From NCBI GenBank assembly GCA_963732855.1, contig CAVTBB010000002.1:558001-622000 (forward strand): DNA of 64,000 nt, written 5' to 3'. Position 1 is the stretch's first letter, and the number at the start of each line of letters is the position of its first letter. This DNA is from DASXVU01 sp963732855. Its GTDB lineage: Archaea > Thermoplasmatota > Thermoplasmata > Methanomassiliicoccales > UBA472. A model generated the notes under the pieces. That model worked only from the letters and a program-made list of their open reading frames with translations. It did not search any database and was not told where the DNA came from. A program made the translations under genes and the position numbers. Of this stretch, positions 47,001 to 54,533 are shown piece after piece.

Positions 47001-48115
47001 CGGACGTCGAGGACGGGAAGATCACCGTCGTGGGAAAGGACGTAGACCAAATGGCCGACGGCTCGTCCACGCCACTGGCGATCATCATTGACGTCTACGG
47101 AAAGAAGATGCAGGAGGACTTCGAGTCCGTGATGGAACGCAGGATCCACCTGTTCCTGAACTTCGCGGAGGGCGTTTGGCATACCGGCCAGAGGAATCTC
47201 AACTGGATGAGACTGAGCAAGAATGCCGTTGCCGCAGGTTTCCGCTTCAAACATTTCGGGGACATATTCATCACCAAGATGAAGGAGGAGTTCGGCAACA
47301 TTATCAGCCGGGTCCAGGTCACGATCATCACCGATGGGGAGGAGATCAAGCGGCTCCAACCGGCGGCCATGGAAGTGTATGCCAAGCGTGATGCCCGTAT
47401 GGCCGGCTTGACCGACGAAGCGGTGGACACGTTCTATTCCTGCCTCATGTGCCAGTCGTTCGCACCGGATCACATCTGCATCGTCACACCGGAAAGACTT
47501 GGACTGTGCGGGGCGATCAACTATCTTGATGCCAAGACCGGGAAGGAGATATCTCCCACCGGTCCGAACCAGCCCATACCCAAGGGCGAGGTTGTGGACG
47601 AGGTCAAGGGCCAATGGACCGGCGTGAACCAGGCGGTCTACGACCTCACGCACCATAAGCTGGAACGGTTCAACGCCTACACCCTGATGGAGGACCCGAT
47701 GACCTCCTGCGGCTGCTTCGAATGCATCGTGGCCATGACGGCGGACGTCCAGGCGGTGATCGTGGTCAACCGGGAATTCCCGGGCATGACCCCGGTGGGG
47801 ATGAAGTTCTCCACGCTGGCCGGCTCCATCGGAGGCGGCAAGCAGACCCCCGGGTTCATCGGGGTGGGCAGGAAATACCTTATCAGCAAGAAATTCATCC
47901 CAGCGGATGGCGGTTTCCTGCGCATCGCGTGGATGCCGAAGGATCTAAAGGAGTCGATGCGCAGTTCGCTGGAGCAGAGGGCGGCAGAACTGGGAGAGCC
48001 AGGGTTCGTGGACAAGATCGCGGATGAGACGGTGACCACGGAAGCCGATGGATTGACAGAGTGGATGGCCAAGGTGGACCACCCAGCCCTGAGAATGCCG
48101 CCGCTGCTGCAATAA
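44042..48115 (+). CDS. cooS-acsB: Fused CO dehydrogenase (CooS) - acetyl-CoA synthase (AcsB)
   Basis: 1357 residues in one uninterrupted frame. Residues 1 to about 635 are a monofunctional-type CODH. The B/D-cluster cysteines are C43, C51, C52, C55, C60 and C74, with the same spacing as C39-C70 of Carboxydothermus CODH II. C-cluster ligands are H266, C300, C338, C451, C481 and C529. From about residue 650 a full bacterial-type AcsB follows, starting with an N-terminal domain (FRMAIDGALISTGFADQLLG). Its A-cluster cysteines C1134, C1137, C1146, C1156, C1223 and C1225 (FYSCLMCQSF; TSCGCFECI) have exactly the spacing of Moorella C506-C597. It should reduce CO2 to CO and join CO, a methyl group and CoA. 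acsD follows after 19 nt. Confidence 0.95.
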   Translation: MATKDKGTPERTCDAGAKDCIDIAAAKKIETAWDRYELMQPQCGFGELGVCCNNCLQGPCRINPYGGKPEKGICGARDYTIVARNLIRHIAGGTASHSGHGRHIADTLRKVLDGKAPAYSIKDEQKLRKVSERLRLNIHGKTKEELTQAVLVKVFEDYGRNQKLPLNFTVANITKQRVALLEALGVMPDSIDHSISDVMHRTSLGCDADPLPLIFGGISCAIADYDGMQISTDLSDILFGTPRLVHTYANLGALKEEAVNIAIHGHNPVLSEIIVDVARTMDEEAKQAGASGINIVGICCTGNETLMRKGVSMASNFASQELALATGAVDLLVADYQCIMPSLSEICSCMHTEMVTTMSNVRIPYDTHVQFREEDAVASATSIVRMAIQAFKKREPAKVKIPQAKFDVVAGFSTEQIEDLCSAFVPEDPLVHLVEAIRSGQIRGIALLAGCNNQKAVQDRNHLTIAKEMLKNDVLVLTTGCSAGACAKNGLLSTEATEMFAGPGLKSFIRAMEEKNEVKLPPVWHMGSCVDNTRAANLAKEIALRLGVDVSGIPFVVSAPEANHEKAVSIGTWCVALGMPVHVGTISYIHGSSLVTEVLEHSAADVFGGHFIFEADPYKASEQLLNSIERRRWTLSLDNHYIVEEGKKLSNQRLFRMAIDGALISTGFADQLLGVAIEKHGYDKKIEYPETAYELPSIYAWDGSEAKKLGDLPGILGKVRSRIREVPSLESALAAGEATMVAAEIIEALKYLDDAKPYDGTQYTGFVPDRILRQLGLAFVDDTIPGAAVLVGTAKDPKQLVKTVRECQGKGMLIFASYDTIRQLKDNHIHMGLDMMLYPVGEFTQVIHALNFAIRAALSFGGVQRGDRERLAGYMKKRPKVFVLQFGPLDAIKASAEFAVLLNGSPVVADQALEGVPDRFVTQTPDRMLQTAIELREIKVKAASVDIPVAYGPAFEGETVRRPDTYVEAGGASKTVSFELLRMRNETDVEDGKITVVGKDVDQMADGSSTPLAIIIDVYGKKMQEDFESVMERRIHLFLNFAEGVWHTGQRNLNWMRLSKNAVAAGFRFKHFGDIFITKMKEEFGNIISRVQVTIITDGEEIKRLQPAAMEVYAKRDARMAGLTDEAVDTFYSCLMCQSFAPDHICIVTPERLGLCGAINYLDAKTGKEISPTGPNQPIPKGEVVDEVKGQWTGVNQAVYDLTHHKLERFNAYTLMEDPMTSCGCFECIVAMTADVQAVIVVNREFPGMTPVGMKFSTLAGSIGGGKQTPGFIGVGRKYLISKKFIPADGGFLRIAWMPKDLKESMRSSLEQRAAELGEPGFVDKIADETVTTEADGLTEWMAKVDHPALRMPPLLQ

Positions 48116-48134
48116 AGTTCAGGAAGGTCATGAC

Positions 48135-49091
48135 ATGGTCGAGGTTCCAATCCCCAAGGAGAAGTGGACAGGCAAGATCGGTGTACTTGAGCTTGGCTCT
48201 TCGGCAGAGAAGGGCGGCTCCCGGGGAAAGAGGATCCTCGTCGGAGGAAGCAATGGCATGCCCTTCCTTTCCTATGAAGGCACTTCGCCGAACCGGCAGA
48301 TCATCGCCGGCGAGGTCATGGACACCACCGACGAACTGCCCAAGGCGGTCAAGGAGTTCTTCGGCGACGCCGTCAACGATCCGGTCCTGTGGGCCAAGGC
48401 GTGGGTCGAGAAGTACCATGCTGACGTGATATGCCTGAAACTGCTGTCGACGAACCCGGAGGAGGGGAACGTTTCCTCCGAGGCGGCCGCGGAGACGGTG
48501 AAGAAGGTGCTGGCCGCGGTCGACGTTCCGTTGATCGTATATGGTTGTGGCCAGGAGGAGAAGGACGCAAAGACACTCGAGGCAGTGAGCAACATCGCTC
48601 CGAAGGAACGACTGCTGCTCGGTTCCGCCGAGGAAGGCCATTACAAGTCGATATCCGCGGCGTCGATGGCGAACGACCACCCGCTCATAGCGTTCTCGAA
48701 CTTGGACATCAACCTGGCAAAGCAGATCACCATCCTGCTCACCGATTTCGGGGTCAAGAAGGATAACATCGTGATGGACCCGCTCATGGCCGGTCTGGGA
48801 ATGGGACTCGATTATTCCTATTCGGTCAATGAGAGGATCAGGCTGGCGGCGCTCATGGGAGACGGAATGCTGCAGCAGCCTATGCTGTGCGATTCGACGT
48901 CGTCATGGAAATCCTCCGAGGCGACCGACGAAATCGTTGGCTATGGAGACCCGAAAGAGCGCGGGGTCTGGTGGGAAGCGACCACCGCCATCGCCGCGCT
49001 GGTCTCTGGAGCGGACATATTGGTCATGCGACATCCGAGAGCGGCGGACATTGTGCGGGAGACATTGAACGAGCTCAGGGGAGTGATCTGA
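48135..49091 (+). CDS. acsD: Corrinoid iron-sulfur protein small subunit
   Basis: 318 residues from ATG 48135, preceded by GGAAGG. It has the TIM-barrel of AcsD/CdhD: IGVLELGSSAEKGGSRGKRI, VGGSNGMPFLSYEG, YHADVICLKLLSTNPEEGN, NIVMDPLMAGLGMGLDYSYS and GADILVMRHPRAADIV. With AcsC it forms the protein that carries the methyl group on cobalt to the acetyl-CoA synthase. It lies between the fused synthase and acsC, with 19 nt and 1 nt spacings, so all three are one operon. Confidence 0.95.
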   Translation: MVEVPIPKEKWTGKIGVLELGSSAEKGGSRGKRILVGGSNGMPFLSYEGTSPNRQIIAGEVMDTTDELPKAVKEFFGDAVNDPVLWAKAWVEKYHADVICLKLLSTNPEEGNVSSEAAAETVKKVLAAVDVPLIVYGCGQEEKDAKTLEAVSNIAPKERLLLGSAEEGHYKSISAASMANDHPLIAFSNLDINLAKQITILLTDFGVKKDNIVMDPLMAGLGMGLDYSYSVNERIRLAALMGDGMLQQPMLCDSTSSWKSSEATDEIVGYGDPKERGVWWEATTAIAALVSGADILVMRHPRAADIVRETLNELRGVI

Positions 49092-49092
49092 A

Positions 49093-50418
49093 ATGGCAAC
49101 TGCCATTGAGATCTTCAAGCATTTGCCCAAGAAGAACTGCGGCGAGTGTAAGCACCCGACCTGCCTGGCGTTCGCCATGCAGCTCGCGAACCAGAAGGCC
49201 AAGCTGGAGGACTGCCCCTATGTCTCTGAGGCTGGTAAGCAGTCGCTGGCGGCATCTTCGGCACCGCCTATCAGGTTGGTTAAGGTCGGGACAGGGAAAG
49301 CGACCCTGGAGATGGGCGACGAGACCGAGCTGTACCGTCATGACAAGAAGTTCTTCCATCCGGTCCGTTACGCCATCACGGTCTCGGACACGCTTGCTGA
49401 GGGCGACGCAGTGTCCAGGGTCCAGAAGGCAAATGCCATGCGCTTCGAGCGCGTCGGACAGATCATGGCATTGGATATGGTGTGCGTCAGGAATGATTCC
49501 AAGGACCCGGGCAAGTTCGTGGCGACGGTGGAGAAAGTGTCCTCATCCACGGAACTGCCGATGATCCTATCCAGCGAAGACCCGGTGGCGATAAGGGCGG
49601 CGGCTCTGAGGATGTCGGCCAAGGTTCCTCTGCTCTCCGCGGCTACAAAGGAGAACTATGTCGCCATGGCCGCCCTGGCCAAGGAGTTCAAGTGCCCCCT
49701 CGTCGTCAGGGAATCGAACCTCAACGAGCTAGCCGACCTGGTGGCAAAGGTCAAGCTGGCAGGCGTCGAGGACATCGTGCTGGACACAATGCCGGACAAC
49801 CTGAAGGACCTGATCGAGAAGAGCACCGTCGTCCGGAAGCTCTCGGTCAAGAAGACGTTCCGCGGGCTTGGATATCCGATGCTGGTGAACGCCCCGACCG
49901 GTAACCGCGGGGTCACCACGGGATTGATCTCGACCATGAAATACGGATCGATCGTGGTGTTCGAGGACCTGCAGCCGGAGATGGCCATCCCTCTCTTCGT
50001 TCTGAGGCAGAACATCTATACCGACCCCCAAGTGCCCATCCAAGTCAAGCCGGGATTGTACCCGATCGGCAATCCGACAGAGAACTCGCCGATATTGTTC
50101 ACCACGAATTTCTCCCTCACATACTTCACGGTACTGGGGGACATCGACAAGAGCAAGGTCCCGGTATGGCTGCAGGTCGTCGATTGCGAGGGGCTCAGCG
50201 TCCTCACCGCTTTCGCGGCCGGTAAGCTCACCTCGGAAGGGGTCCTTCACGATTTGGACAAGTCCGATGCCAGGGCCAAGTCGAAGAAGAACGTACTGAT
50301 CATTCCAGGGATGGTGGCAAGGATGTCCCCGAAGCTTGCCGAACTCACCGGTATGAAGATCATAGTCGGACCGAAGGAGTCATCCGGATTGCCTAAGATG
50401 CTCAAGTCGCTGGAGTGA
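49093..50418 (+). CDS. acsC: Corrinoid iron-sulfur protein large subunit
   Basis: 441 residues starting one nt after acsD. The N-terminal [4Fe-4S] domain has C16, C19, C24 and C41 (KKNCGECKHPTCLAFAMQL; EDCPY). A TIM barrel follows (PVRYAITVSDTLAEGDA, IVLDTMPDNLKDLIEK), and the C-terminal corrinoid-binding domain ends with PGMVARMSPKLAELTGMKII. The protein accepts a methyl group from methyl-THF through AcsE (62574-63350) and is kept reduced by AcsV (55421-57370). It is the last gene of the operon. Confidence 0.95.
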   Translation: MATAIEIFKHLPKKNCGECKHPTCLAFAMQLANQKAKLEDCPYVSEAGKQSLAASSAPPIRLVKVGTGKATLEMGDETELYRHDKKFFHPVRYAITVSDTLAEGDAVSRVQKANAMRFERVGQIMALDMVCVRNDSKDPGKFVATVEKVSSSTELPMILSSEDPVAIRAAALRMSAKVPLLSAATKENYVAMAALAKEFKCPLVVRESNLNELADLVAKVKLAGVEDIVLDTMPDNLKDLIEKSTVVRKLSVKKTFRGLGYPMLVNAPTGNRGVTTGLISTMKYGSIVVFEDLQPEMAIPLFVLRQNIYTDPQVPIQVKPGLYPIGNPTENSPILFTTNFSLTYFTVLGDIDKSKVPVWLQVVDCEGLSVLTAFAAGKLTSEGVLHDLDKSDARAKSKKNVLIIPGMVARMSPKLAELTGMKIIVGPKESSGLPKMLKSLE

Positions 50419-50468
50419 GCCGCGATCGCATACGAGCTATCTTGGAGAACCGACCATCAATGGTCACT

Positions 50469-50798
50469 CTAGCCTGCCAGTATCATCAGGATCGAGAAGA
50501 TCGAGTATAATCCTGCGACGGTGATCAAGGTGGCAGTGAGATCCGTGAAGATGCAATAGAACCAGGCCCATCTCCGATCATCATAATATCGGAAATACCT
50601 CAGGGCATTGACGAACCCGGCCCAGGAACATATCAAAGCCAGGATGAGAAGGAAGAAGAACACCAACAGGCGTCCCTGGTTCTGATTTGCCATGACTTCA
50701 AAGCCTTCGAAACCTAGCAGCGACACTGCGAAAAAGAACGCAAAAAGGGACAGGACCAGCATGAACGGGGTCCACCTCATCGCGGAATCAGAAGCCAT
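50469..50798 (-). CDS. Small membrane protein of unknown function
   Basis: 109 residues with four hydrophobic segments (FMLVLSLFAFFFAVSLLGF, LLVFFFLLILALICSWAGFV, WFYCIFTDLTATLITVAGLY and the C-terminal IFSILMILAG). The second loop holds NALRYFRYYDDRRWAW. No family is recognised. It converges on the acsC gene. Confidence 0.65.
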   Translation of the reverse strand: MASDSAMRWTPFMLVLSLFAFFFAVSLLGFEGFEVMANQNQGRLLVFFFLLILALICSWAGFVNALRYFRYYDDRRWAWFYCIFTDLTATLITVAGLYSIFSILMILAG

Positions 50799-50898
50799 GT
50801 CTTGCGGTCACCTTCGCAATACTAAATCCGTCCCATGCTCATAATACCGTCGTCATTTTTTCCAGCGATCAAAATCAACGACGAGGCTGTTGAACCCA

Positions 50899-51129
50899 TC
50901 AGTGTGCTCGGTGTTCAGCGATTACAAGGTCGATCGCGATTAGCGTCAATAGCACCAGCGGACGACCGAGCGTGTTGGAGAAACTGTACTCGCCCAGGAG
51001 GATGATCCACATGAACCCCACGTTCAGCGAACGGACCAGGCATCGCATCCTGAAACAAGGGGATGCGAGCGGCTCCGCGAACCTGAAAAGCCCGTAATTC
51101 GCAGTGGCCACCGAGGTCAGCGCCACCAC
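50899..51129 (-). CDS. Possible membrane protein fragment
   Basis: A 76-residue frame with two hydrophobic stretches (LNVGFMWIILLGEYSFSNTL; PLVLLTLIAIDLVIAEHRAH). The start is a GTG without a clear ribosome binding site, and the N-terminus looks truncated. It may be the remains of a longer membrane protein. The rest of 50799-51333 shows nothing recognisable. Confidence 0.3.
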   Translation of the reverse strand: MVALTSVATANYGLFRFAEPLASPCFRMRCLVRSLNVGFMWIILLGEYSFSNTLGRPLVLLTLIAIDLVIAEHRAH

Positions 51130-51333
51130 GAGATCCTTGTCACCTTGATCCGATCAGGTTCATGCCTCGATCACGCTGAGTGTGGCGACAAAGATCATCA
51201 GCTATGCGAACCATGTGCTGGTACGTGACCGTTCGAACATCTTGACAACTTACCCATCCGGAGACCGGGTTTACATTGAAACCCTTCCATTCAACCTTGC
51301 GATTGTTATCGTGGCTCCATCCGATAAGAGAGA

Positions 51334-52083
51334 TCATTTCAACGAGTTGGCAAGGTCCTTGACCGCGCGGTAGAACTTACTGGATGGGTCAAGTTGGACC
51401 ACGGGAGAACCCGCGATCGCTAGCTCTTCGACCTTACTGTCATAGGGCAGGTAGACCACTGAACCGAAACCGGCACCTTCGACCTCCGCACTTACCGGAT
51501 CTCCCAAGGTCCCCTGGACCCGGTTGACCGCCAGTATCGTGCGGCCGACCTCTATCTCCATCCCCCTTGCCAACGCCAATATCCTTTTTGCCGTCTCAAC
51601 TCCAAGCTTGGTTCCGTCCGAAACAACCAGCAGGACGTCCATCCGCTTCGTCGTGCGACGGGAGAGATGCTCCATGCCAGCCTCATTGTCGATGATGACG
51701 AACTCATATCCATCCATCGCTTCGTCAATGAACGTCCTAAGGATATTATTGATGTAGCAGTAGCAGCCCCGCCCTTCCGGCCGGCCCATGGTCAGCAGGT
51801 CGAAGTTGCTGCCTTCCACCTTGGCCATCTCCATCTGGTACCTGACCAGCTCGTGCTTGCTGACGCCGGCGCTCTCCTCCGCCTTGCGCAACAGATCCTC
51901 CCGAAGCTCACCGATGGTATGCTCCACCTTCATGCCCAGCTTGTCCCCTAGATTCGAGTTCGGGTCTGCATCGACGGCCATCACTATCGTCTTGGTCCTC
52001 TCTGCGATCGCCTTGACCAGGAGGGCTGACAGGGTCGACTTGCCCACACCACCCTTGCCAGCGACGGCCACGATGAAGGTCAA
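51334..52083 (-). CDS. cooC: CooC/AcsF-like nickel-insertion ATPase (second copy)
   Basis: 249 residues. Walker A VAGKGGVGKSTLSALLVKA, MAVDADPNSNLGDKLGMKVE, the C-x-C metal and dimer motif in EGRGCYCYINNILR, and VIIDNEAGMEHLSRRTTKRM are all present. It differs from the CooC at 31020 (CYC instead of CFC, different inserts), so the two are old paralogues. It sits downstream of the methionine-synthase-like gene with a one-nt gap and beside the CODH/ACS operon. Maturation of the A-cluster or C-cluster is the likely role. Confidence 0.9.
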   Translation of the reverse strand: MTFIVAVAGKGGVGKSTLSALLVKAIAERTKTIVMAVDADPNSNLGDKLGMKVEHTIGELREDLLRKAEESAGVSKHELVRYQMEMAKVEGSNFDLLTMGRPEGRGCYCYINNILRTFIDEAMDGYEFVIIDNEAGMEHLSRRTTKRMDVLLVVSDGTKLGVETAKRILALARGMEIEVGRTILAVNRVQGTLGDPVSAEVEGAGFGSVVYLPYDSKVEELAIAGSPVVQLDPSSKFYRAVKDLANSLK

Positions 52084-52084
52084 T

Positions 52085-53110
52085 TCATACCTCCAGTCCG
52101 TGTTTCGACCGGATCGCGTCAGAGACCTCGATCAGCAGGTCGAGGACATGCACGCTCTCCCCCTCGCTCAATCCCCCCAATCCGCATTCCGGCGTGATCA
52201 GGGATTGCTCCAGCAGCATCTCCCGGTTGAGCCCCTTGGCCACCAGTTCGTTGATCGCGGAATCGAACTTCGCCATCAGGGTGTTCGCGTTCTCATTCTC
52301 CAGGCGATGGTCCATGTTGGGTACCAACCCCCACGATAAGGTCCCGCCCCTCTCCAGGAAGTTCTTGATCTGCTCTGGGTAAAGGGAAACCGAGAAGGCG
52401 TAGTTGTACGCATCGAACGAAAGCAGGTCCACGCTCGTCGAGAGCACCATCGGCCAGTCCGTGTTCCCGCAGCAATGCAGTCCCCTGATGGCCTTTACCC
52501 CTTCGAACACTTCATCGACCCATGAGATCACGTTTTCCGATGAGACGGATGCGAACGGTGTACCTATGAGCGACAGCGAAGGTTCGTCCAGGAAGATGAT
52601 CACGTTATCCGACAGTTGCCGAAGCTGGCGCTCTTGCCATCGGATGCACATGTTCAGGTTTCTCCTGATTATCTCCCCGTAGGCCTCATCATAGATGGCA
52701 GGTCTGCCATTCTGGTCAACGACCTGGAGCCCGGCCGAGATCGGGCCGGTAACCTGTCCCTTGACCGCAATTGCGCCCTTCGGAAACTTCCTCTTCATGA
52801 GCTCAAAGAAGCCGGAGAAGCAATCTTCAGGATAAGCAAAGCTCTCCACGTCATCGTTGATTATGCGATTGTAGAAATCTTCTGGATCATAATTTCCCAG
52901 GTCGACCGTCACCCTCTTGTTGCGTCGATCGATGACCACCCCGGGAAGGTGGGTGGCGTACTGGGCATACATGTTCTCCTGGAAACCACGGGCGGGAAGC
53001 TGGGGCCAATAGGGGATCTCGCGAAGCCTGTCCATGATCACGTCTAGTGCCTTCACAGGGTCGGCGAATGGCAATGATCCGATGCAGGTCGGGGCGCAGT
53101 TCCAGGCCAT
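52085..53110 (-). CDS. Core MetE-like methyltransferase (folate-independent methionine synthase type)
   Basis: 341 residues. It belongs to the UROD/MetE-like barrel family: MAWNCAPTCIGSLPFADPVK, VKGQVTGPISAGLQVVD, NVIIFLDEPSLSLIGTPFAS, the zinc-site segment RGLHCCGNTDWPMVL and, near the end, LITPECGLGGLSEGESVH with the third zinc ligand. It lacks the N-terminal half of classical MetE. Related archaeal and bacterial core enzymes methylate homocysteine using methyl groups from corrinoid proteins. The gene is in an operon with a CooC next to acsCD, so the corrinoid iron-sulfur protein is the likely methyl donor (inference). Confidence 0.8.
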   Translation of the reverse strand: MAWNCAPTCIGSLPFADPVKALDVIMDRLREIPYWPQLPARGFQENMYAQYATHLPGVVIDRRNKRVTVDLGNYDPEDFYNRIINDDVESFAYPEDCFSGFFELMKRKFPKGAIAVKGQVTGPISAGLQVVDQNGRPAIYDEAYGEIIRRNLNMCIRWQERQLRQLSDNVIIFLDEPSLSLIGTPFASVSSENVISWVDEVFEGVKAIRGLHCCGNTDWPMVLSTSVDLLSFDAYNYAFSVSLYPEQIKNFLERGGTLSWGLVPNMDHRLENENANTLMAKFDSAINELVAKGLNREMLLEQSLITPECGLGGLSEGESVHVLDLLIEVSDAIRSKHGLEV

Positions 53111-53311
53111 GGCTCACTCTATTTTATCTGTGATAATAAAAGTTTCCTCAGAAGCATGACTGGATGTACGCCTAGGAATTGCATCGAAAATGCCGTTCGT
53201 TCAGGGATTGTGCATGGCGAAGACGGACTGACAAGACACTGGATGGAGTCCTCGAACCCACAATCTCTGATGGAAAAAGGATTGGCCGGTTTCCCGGCAT
53301 GGTTTGTACGC

Positions 53312-53725
53312 TTAAGCGATCTTCTTGCCAGCATTGTAATTGGCGCTCTGGTCCCAGACGCCCTGGGGCTCGAACGTCCATACAGCGCTTGCTGCCAGTC
53401 CAAGGGGCTTCAGGGCGGCATTGGTGCCGTCGAAGAGCGGGCCAGAGGTCAGGTTGTCCTTGACAGTGGCGGTGATCAGGTAGGCCTTCATTTCGGAGTT
53501 GACCAGTATTGCGATCAGCTTGTTAGTCTTCTTGGTGGCCTCGAGGTTCGCATTGGATGTCTTCATGAGAACGGCACCAACCGATATCAGGTTGGGGGCC
53601 GGTGCACCCATGCTTCCGACGCGAATCGAGTGGGGGGTTCCATCGGCGGCCACAGTGGTCAATACCTTGACCGACTGTGGATCGTTCAACAATGCGGCGA
53701 CTTCTTCTGGAATATCAACTGTCAT
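53312..53725 (-). CDS. Pyridoxamine 5'-phosphate oxidase-like protein
   Basis: 137 residues (MTVDIPEEVAALLNDPQSV). The split-barrel flavin-binding pattern is visible in VLTTVAADGTPHSIRVGSMG, NLISVGAVLMKTSNANLEA and KLIAILVNSEMKAYLITATV. It is related in fold but not close to the protein at 13582. The substrate is unknown; a flavin or F420 redox role is possible. It is divergent from the cysteine-rich protein gene at 53799. Confidence 0.8.
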   Translation of the reverse strand: MTVDIPEEVAALLNDPQSVKVLTTVAADGTPHSIRVGSMGAPAPNLISVGAVLMKTSNANLEATKKTNKLIAILVNSEMKAYLITATVKDNLTSGPLFDGTNAALKPLGLAASAVWTFEPQGVWDQSANYNAGKKIA

Positions 53726-53798
53726 TTCTTACACCTTGGAAGGAATAGAGGATACGAATAAATAAATATTATTATTTAATAGAATTCTATTACACTTG

Positions 53799-54188
53799 AA
53801 ATGAACGAGGAAGAGATTCTTTCGGCGGCTTGAGGGACTGAGGGCGGAGATGGATGCCCTGGGCCAAGAGATTAGGAGATCCAGCCTTGAGAAGATGCGC
53901 TCCAACATGGACGGGTTGATCGTGGATGCCCTTTCGGAGAATGGGCGCGACAAGCTGGAGAGGGAAATTCTCAAGATGAGGGGTATGTCGTCCTGCAAGA
54001 ACCGCGACCACTGCCTGGACACCGTTAGGAAAGTGGCAAGTGATGCAATGACCTCATACGTCGCCGGCGATGCCGAGGGCGCTTTGGCCATGATCTCGAT
54101 GCTCGAGGGAAGCATCCAAGGAATCGCATCCCCTTGTGGCGATGAGGGGTGCTCCAAGGATTGCCAGAGGCTTATGGACGATGTCTGA
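53799..54188 (+). pseudogene. Small cysteine-containing helical protein, apparent frameshift near its start
   Basis: The likely start is ATG 53799-53801 (MNEEEIL). One extra T in the run at about 53818-53820 then moves the frame; without it the protein continues as RRLEGLRAEMDALGQEIRRS and on to a stop at 54188. If the base is real, translation would have to begin at ATG 53850. The rest is helical with two cysteine groups, GMSSCKNRDHCLDTVR and ASPCGDEGCSKDCQRL, which could bind a metal or iron-sulfur cluster. A winged-helix regulator follows after 27 nt, so the two may act together. Confidence 0.55.
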
Positions 54189-54215
54189 GAACGTATCGCC
54201 CTATCAGAAAATCTT

Positions 54216-54533
54216 ATGATGGCGGCCGATGACGGAAAACTCAAGCAGGGCAGGCAGAAGGTGAGCGCACAGGATATCTATCATATCCTGGACCCGCTAT
54301 CGCATCCGATCCGGGTGCAGGTCATGATGGTCCTTTCCACAGGTGATCACGGCTTCACCGAGGTCGGAAAGAAGGTGAACCTCAGGACCGGCCATCTTCA
54401 ATACCACATGAAATCCCTATTGGACGCTGGGTATGTGAGCCGAAAGGTAAGCCGCGGCCCGTTCTCGATGACCAAGCAGGGCTCGATAGCGCTGGAGTCA
54501 GCGATGGATATGGCAAGGCGCCTCAAAGCCTGA
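54216..54533 (+). CDS. ArsR-like winged-helix regulator
   Basis: 105 residues from ATG 54216 (or ATG 54219). The DNA-binding domain is clear: DIYHILDPLSHPIRVQVMMV, HGFTEVGKKVNLRTGHLQYH (recognition helix), MKSLLDAGYVSRKVSRGPFS. It has no cysteine sensor, so any signal may come from the cysteine protein encoded just upstream. Its position among CODH/ACS accessory genes makes it a candidate regulator of that system. Confidence 0.8.
   Translation: MMAADDGKLKQGRQKVSAQDIYHILDPLSHPIRVQVMMVLSTGDHGFTEVGKKVNLRTGHLQYHMKSLLDAGYVSRKVSRGPFSMTKQGSIALESAMDMARRLKA

Noticed and set aside
44579..47656. Long reverse open frames across the CODH/ACS gene
   Set aside because: They are mirror images of the conserved, GC-rich coding frame; all cluster ligands are on the forward strand.
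51140..51337. Reverse open frame of 65 codons upstream of the possible membrane fragment
   Set aside because: No coding character and no link to the CooC gene, which ends at 51334.
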